Source of the DNA: an uncultured Ignavibacteria bacterium
GTDB taxonomy: Bacteria > Bacteroidota > Ignavibacteria > SZUA-365
Reading direction: 5' to 3'
Length of the DNA stretch: 64,000 nucleotides
Assembly: GCA_913061095.1 (NCBI GenBank)
Contig: CAJXVM010000020.1
Coordinates: forward strand, 23,835-87,834
The notes below the pieces were generated by a model that had not been told where the DNA came from, searched no databases, and saw nothing but the letters and a program-made list of their open reading frames with translations. Each line of letters begins with the position of its first letter. Positions within the stretch are counted from its first letter, which is position 1. Both the position numbers and the translations under genes were made by a program. Positions 60,344-64,000 of the stretch are shown here, piece after piece.

Positions 60344-62419
60344 ATGAAGGAACGAACCAGCAGAATTCTGATCACGATGTTGCTGTTGCTGCCGGCATGG
60401 ACGCTGGCACAAGCGCAGCAGGATGAGAACCGGGCGCGACTCCTCGCGACCGGGGATTCCGATATGTATCCCGGGGCGGATATCGTCGTCGTCTATGACA
60501 GTACCGATGTGGATGTCGAGGACAGCGGACTGAGCCACGTGCGCATGCACCGCCTGGTCAGGGTGCTGACGGCGAAAGGCGCTCGCGACCTGCGGCATGT
60601 CATCTACGGCTACGACCCCCTCTCGGCGGATGTGGAAGTGCTGCGCGTACGCATTTACCGCAGTGACGGCAGCGTGGAAACGGTGCCGCTGGAACGTGTC
60701 AGGGATTATGCCGCTCCCGCCCGCGCCATCTACTGGGGCGCGCGCGAAAAAATGGTGCCCGTCGGCTGGCTCGAGCCCGGCGACGCTGTGGAAACCCTCG
60801 CCCGCCGCAAAGGCTTTACCTATGCGCTGCTGCGCGATGAGGATGACGACAGCCGCTTTGTTCCCCCCATGAAGGGACATTTCTACGACATCGTGGAATT
60901 CTGGTCGTCGGTTCCCGTTGAGGAAAAAGTATATCGCGTGCTCGTTCCCGAGGACAAACCGCTGCAGTACGAAATCTACAACGGCGAGCTGACCTCGTAC
61001 GTGCATTTCCATCCGCGATTCGACCACCGCGTGAACGTGCAGGTCAATCCCTCCGCGAAGCAGCATCCGACGCCGGCAGACGAACTGCATCCAACGGCCG
61101 GAATGTACACGCGTCCGGGAAAGATCACGTATTGCTGGTACAAGCGCGGTATCACACCGCTGCAGCGCGAACCCGACATGGTCGCGCCGTCCGACGTTGC
61201 ACCGAAACTGCTGATGAGCACGTCGCCGGACTGGTACGCCAAAGCGACCTGGTTCCACGGCGTCAACGAGGATTTCGGCAGTTTTGAAGTGACGCCCGAA
61301 GTGCAGGAAAAAACCGATGAGCTTCTCGAGGGCGTGACCGACGAACTCGAGAAAATCGCCATCCTCAATCACTGGGTGGCCGAGGAAATCCGCTACTCCG
61401 GCATTTCCATGGGCGAGGGCGAGGGATACACGCTGCACACCGGCGAGATGACGTTCGCCGATCGCTGCGGCGTTTGCAAGGACAAGGCCGGCATGCTCGT
61501 GACCATGCTTCGTGCCGCCGGATTTGAATCCTACCCGGCGATGACCATGGCCGGATCGCGCATCGACCGCATCCCCGCCGACCAGTTCAATCACAGCGTG
61601 ACCGTGGTCAAACGTTCGAACGGCGACTGGATGCTGCTCGACCCGACCTGGATTCCGGGAGCGCGGGAAATGTGGTCATCCGCGGAGCAGCAGCAGCAGT
61701 ACCTGCTCGGCATCCCCGGTGGCGCCGATGTCATGACAACACCGATCTCTCCCGCGGAAAACCATTACTGGAAGGCGCGCAACGAGGCCGTGCTCGCGGA
61801 AGACGGCACGCTCACCGGCACGGTGACCATCGAGGCGGAGGGACAGACTGACGCGCTCATGCGCCGCCTGTTCACACGCAGCCACCGCTCATCCTGGGAG
61901 GATATCTATACGCAGCTGCTTGCAGCCGAATACCCATCCGCGGAAATCGTCGACGGGCATATCGGCGGCGTGTACGACCTGAGCAAACCCTTCAAGGTAA
62001 CGCTGGAATACCGCATCCCGCATTTCGCGCGCGTGGCGGACGGTCAGTATATCCTTACGCCGATGCTCGCGAAGAATCCCTTCGCGAATTATTATCACAC
62101 GCCCGAGATGGCCACGAATCTTTCGCAGGAGGTGAAGCGCTACGGCTTCCGCCAGCGCTCCTCGCGTCTTGTCAAGATTGAAGAGACCATCACGCTGCCG
62201 GCGGAAATGAAGGCGGTACTGCTGCCGGAGAAGGCGCATCTCGAGGGTGACGCTGCCAGCTTCGACGGCGGCGTAACTCTGACCGGAAGCACACTGCGCT
62301 TCAGCGCAACGCACCGGATGGAGAAGCGCGTCTATGAGGCGGAGGACTGGCCGGAATTCCGCGCCGCTCTCCGCGCACGCGCGCGCCTCGCCGATTCACC
62401 TGTCATTCTCAGCAAGTAA
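60344..62419 (+). CDS. Secreted DUF3857 / transglutaminase-like protein, catalytic triad intact
   Basis: The 691-residue protein has a signal peptide (cleavage near LAQAQ). A DUF3857 domain occupies about residues 45-270. A transglutaminase-like domain follows with the Cys in DRCGVCKDKAGMLVTMLRAAG, the His in DQFNHSVTVV and the Asp in WMLLDPTWIPG. A beta-rich C-terminal region closes the chain. Such proteins are common in the Bacteroidota envelope; they are thought to be peptidases or cross-linking enzymes, but substrates are unknown. I start at ATG 60344, because upstream TTG 60317 adds residues before a clean signal peptide. A paralogue starts 10 bases after its stop. Confidence 0.88.
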   Translation: MKERTSRILITMLLLLPAWTLAQAQQDENRARLLATGDSDMYPGADIVVVYDSTDVDVEDSGLSHVRMHRLVRVLTAKGARDLRHVIYGYDPLSADVEVLRVRIYRSDGSVETVPLERVRDYAAPARAIYWGAREKMVPVGWLEPGDAVETLARRKGFTYALLRDEDDDSRFVPPMKGHFYDIVEFWSSVPVEEKVYRVLVPEDKPLQYEIYNGELTSYVHFHPRFDHRVNVQVNPSAKQHPTPADELHPTAGMYTRPGKITYCWYKRGITPLQREPDMVAPSDVAPKLLMSTSPDWYAKATWFHGVNEDFGSFEVTPEVQEKTDELLEGVTDELEKIAILNHWVAEEIRYSGISMGEGEGYTLHTGEMTFADRCGVCKDKAGMLVTMLRAAGFESYPAMTMAGSRIDRIPADQFNHSVTVVKRSNGDWMLLDPTWIPGAREMWSSAEQQQQYLLGIPGGADVMTTPISPAENHYWKARNEAVLAEDGTLTGTVTIEAEGQTDALMRRLFTRSHRSSWEDIYTQLLAAEYPSAEIVDGHIGGVYDLSKPFKVTLEYRIPHFARVADGQYILTPMLAKNPFANYYHTPEMATNLSQEVKRYGFRQRSSRLVKIEETITLPAEMKAVLLPEKAHLEGDAASFDGGVTLTGSTLRFSATHRMEKRVYEAEDWPEFRAALRARARLADSPVILSK

Positions 62420-62429
62420 GGAGGACGCC

Positions 62430-64000
62430 ATGATCATTCGCACTGCACTCGCCGCACTGCTCTTCCTGGCCGCCTCCGTCACGCTGCAGGCGCAAGAGGA
62501 CGCCACCGACACCTGCGATGCGGTCTACGAGGACATTCTGCATGAGTATGTGCTGCAGTCCGACGGAACCGTGGTCTACAACTACGCGCACAAACTGAAA
62601 CTCCTCACGCCGTTTGCCTTCTCACGCGCGTACGGAGAATCCTTCATCACGTACAATCCGACATGGCAGAAGCTCGACGTGCTGCGCTCGGTCACCAGGA
62701 TGCGCGACGGCACGAAAGTGGAATCGCCTTACAACGCATTCAATGAAGTGCTTCCGCGTTACGCGCATGAGGGCGAGCCATTCACGCATCTCAGAGAGAT
62801 GGTCGTCACGCACACGGGCATCGAGGCCGGGGCGGTGGTAGATTTCGCATACAAAATCACCACGAAACCCGGGATGTTTCCCGGACTGATGGGCGCCGTG
62901 CGCTGTGGTGAACGCGAGCACATCGTGCACATGTTCATCCGGATCAAGGTCCCGAGAGGAACCGATCTTGCGTGGGCGTTCGCGCGTGATGACACGCCGG
63001 TCACTGTGACGGAGGATGGGGAGTACACGGTGTACACCTGGGAGCGGAATCACATCCCGATGATCGAAGACGAGGAAGCCCAGCCGCCGCTCAGCCATTA
63101 CGCGCCGGTGCTGTATTTCTCCACGGTCGGATACGACGCACTGCCGCCGCACGTGCTCGGCGGCACCCAGGATGCGCCGCTGCCCGCTCCGGCGATGGCC
63201 GAGGTGGAACGCGTGCAGGCCGAGGTCCCCGACATGCTCGCGCGCGCGCTCGAGCTGCGCCGCTGGGTCGCCACGCGCATCGGGGGAATGAACGGTCCGC
63301 TCGACATCCTCGGTTTCCATGCGCGTCCGCCGGCGGAAACGGTGCTCTCGAATGTCGGCTCCTCGCTCGACCGGGCCGTGCTGCTCGCGCAGATGTGCCG
63401 CGCCGCCGGCATCGAGGCGTTTCCGGTGCTGTTCAGTCATGACATCGTGAATCGCGGTATGAAGATCGAGAGAACGGAAACCGAAGACGGCTTCATCGAT
63501 ACATTCAAGGCGCAGCCGCAGCCGGAGCTTCCCTGTCTGCATCTCTACCCGCACCCGGCGGTAATGTGCCTGAACCTCGGGCATGAAAAACAGCTCGTGC
63601 TCGATCCGGTCAGCGAGCACCAGGACGGTCCGTCACCCGCGCGCTTCCGTGGATTCTACCTGCCGCTTGAGCACGACAAACTCGAGCCGACTCCGTATCA
63701 AACGGGGAAGTCCGTCACCGAGGCGTCCACCACCTCGGAATGGACGATCAGCGACGAGCTGATGGTCAGCGGCAGCACGCGCGTGCGCGTTGACGGTGTC
63801 AGCAGCATGGTGTTCAGTCCCGACCGCTTCAAGAAACGGGCCGCCGCCGCGCTCAGCGATGCCGGACAGGGCATGAAGGGCGAAGCGGGTGAAGTGGAAA
63901 CCCACGCATCCGGGGAAAGCGAGTGCGAGGTGACGGTGAATTCCGTCTCGCCGCTCGAGGAGCGCGGGGGATTCATGGATTTCCGTATCCCGCACGCGCC
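62430..64000 (+). CDS. DUF3857-type protein with degenerate transglutaminase-like domain (3' end outside window)
   Basis: The frame is open from ATG 62430, with AAGGAGG five bases upstream, to the window end (at least 523 residues). A signal peptide (MIIRTALAALLFLAASVTLQ) is followed by a DUF3857-like region (DGTVVYNYAHKLKLLTPFAF, LREMVVTHTGIEAGAVVDFAY). A transglutaminase-like region then aligns with the upstream gene. VGSSLDRAVLLAQMCRAAG replaces the CGVCKDKAGM segment, so the catalytic Cys is Ser here. PHPAV and LVLDPVSE sit where the His and Asp would be. It looks like a non-catalytic partner or a regulator of the upstream enzyme. Confidence 0.82.
   Translation, partial: MIIRTALAALLFLAASVTLQAQEDATDTCDAVYEDILHEYVLQSDGTVVYNYAHKLKLLTPFAFSRAYGESFITYNPTWQKLDVLRSVTRMRDGTKVESPYNAFNEVLPRYAHEGEPFTHLREMVVTHTGIEAGAVVDFAYKITTKPGMFPGLMGAVRCGEREHIVHMFIRIKVPRGTDLAWAFARDDTPVTVTEDGEYTVYTWERNHIPMIEDEEAQPPLSHYAPVLYFSTVGYDALPPHVLGGTQDAPLPAPAMAEVERVQAEVPDMLARALELRRWVATRIGGMNGPLDILGFHARPPAETVLSNVGSSLDRAVLLAQMCRAAGIEAFPVLFSHDIVNRGMKIERTETEDGFIDTFKAQPQPELPCLHLYPHPAVMCLNLGHEKQLVLDPVSEHQDGPSPARFRGFYLPLEHDKLEPTPYQTGKSVTEASTTSEWTISDELMVSGSTRVRVDGVSSMVFSPDRFKKRAAAALSDAGQGMKGEAGEVETHASGESECEVTVNSVSPLEERGGFMDFRIPHA

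Overview
The window is a GC-rich bacterial chromosome segment with densely packed genes on both strands. It most likely comes from the Bacteroidota/Chlorobi/Ignavibacteria/Kapabacteria group. Two secreted proteins end in type IX secretion (T9SS) C-terminal sorting domains. There are DUF4397, DUF4870, DUF3501 and DUF3857-type proteins common in that group. Several promoters fit the Bacteroidota pattern (TTTG, about 19-21 bp, TAnnTTTG), the clearest ahead of rpsD. I saw no tRNA, rRNA, CRISPR array, insertion sequence or prophage gene, and no gene-free stretch longer than about 300 bases.

Layout. 1-6 kb: the tail of a membrane protein, a seven-LysM lytic transglycosylase and an LCP-family protein (cell wall). 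6-9 kb: alpha-glucan phosphorylase, dodecin, a Bcp peroxiredoxin. 9-12.2 kb: a tightly coupled run of DUF3501, PTPS/QueD, FolE and two SDRs that looks like a pterin pathway. 12.4-16.8 kb: leucyl aminopeptidase converging on a patatin-Omp85 outer-membrane protein, with three hairpin repeats between them. 17-23 kb: a minus-strand envelope operon (heparinase-like T9SS cargo, lipoprotein, beta-barrel). 23.4-31.5 kb: minus-strand thioesterase, AccA, a GT2-phosphoglycosyltransferase fusion, a small lipoprotein, and cinA-pyrR-pyrB-pyrC. 31.6-36.8 kb: an EF-G paralogue followed by capsule/EPS export genes (SLBB protein, tyrosine autokinase). 36.9-42.9 kb: tryptophanase, a GT4 transferase, an NHL protein, a LarA homologue and an ICMT-like membrane methyltransferase. 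43-46.8 kb: a giant DUF4397 repeat protein with a T9SS domain. 47-58 kb: GT9 transferase, RsmB, and a complete kynurenine-pathway operon. 58-64 kb: DUF4870, a kinase-fold protein, a solitary rpsD, and two paired DUF3857/transglutaminase proteins, the last cut by the window end.

The most coherent system is the kynurenine operon (57740 down to 49422). It encodes every step from tryptophan to the level of 4-oxalocrotonate: TDO, a formamidase-like cyclase, KMO, kynureninase, HAO, ACMSD, 2-aminomuconate semialdehyde dehydrogenase and a RidA-type deaminase. The genes lie roughly in reverse reaction order. Upstream are a promoter-like sequence and a near-perfect 25-bp palindrome placed to act as an operator. 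A tryptophanase about 11 kb away offers a second route for tryptophan. Other notable signals are a hairpin-repeat family with loop core CCAACGG, found both between genes and in frame inside the transglycosylase, a phosphoglycosyltransferase domain lacking its catalytic core, and a transglutaminase-like paralogue lacking its catalytic cysteine.
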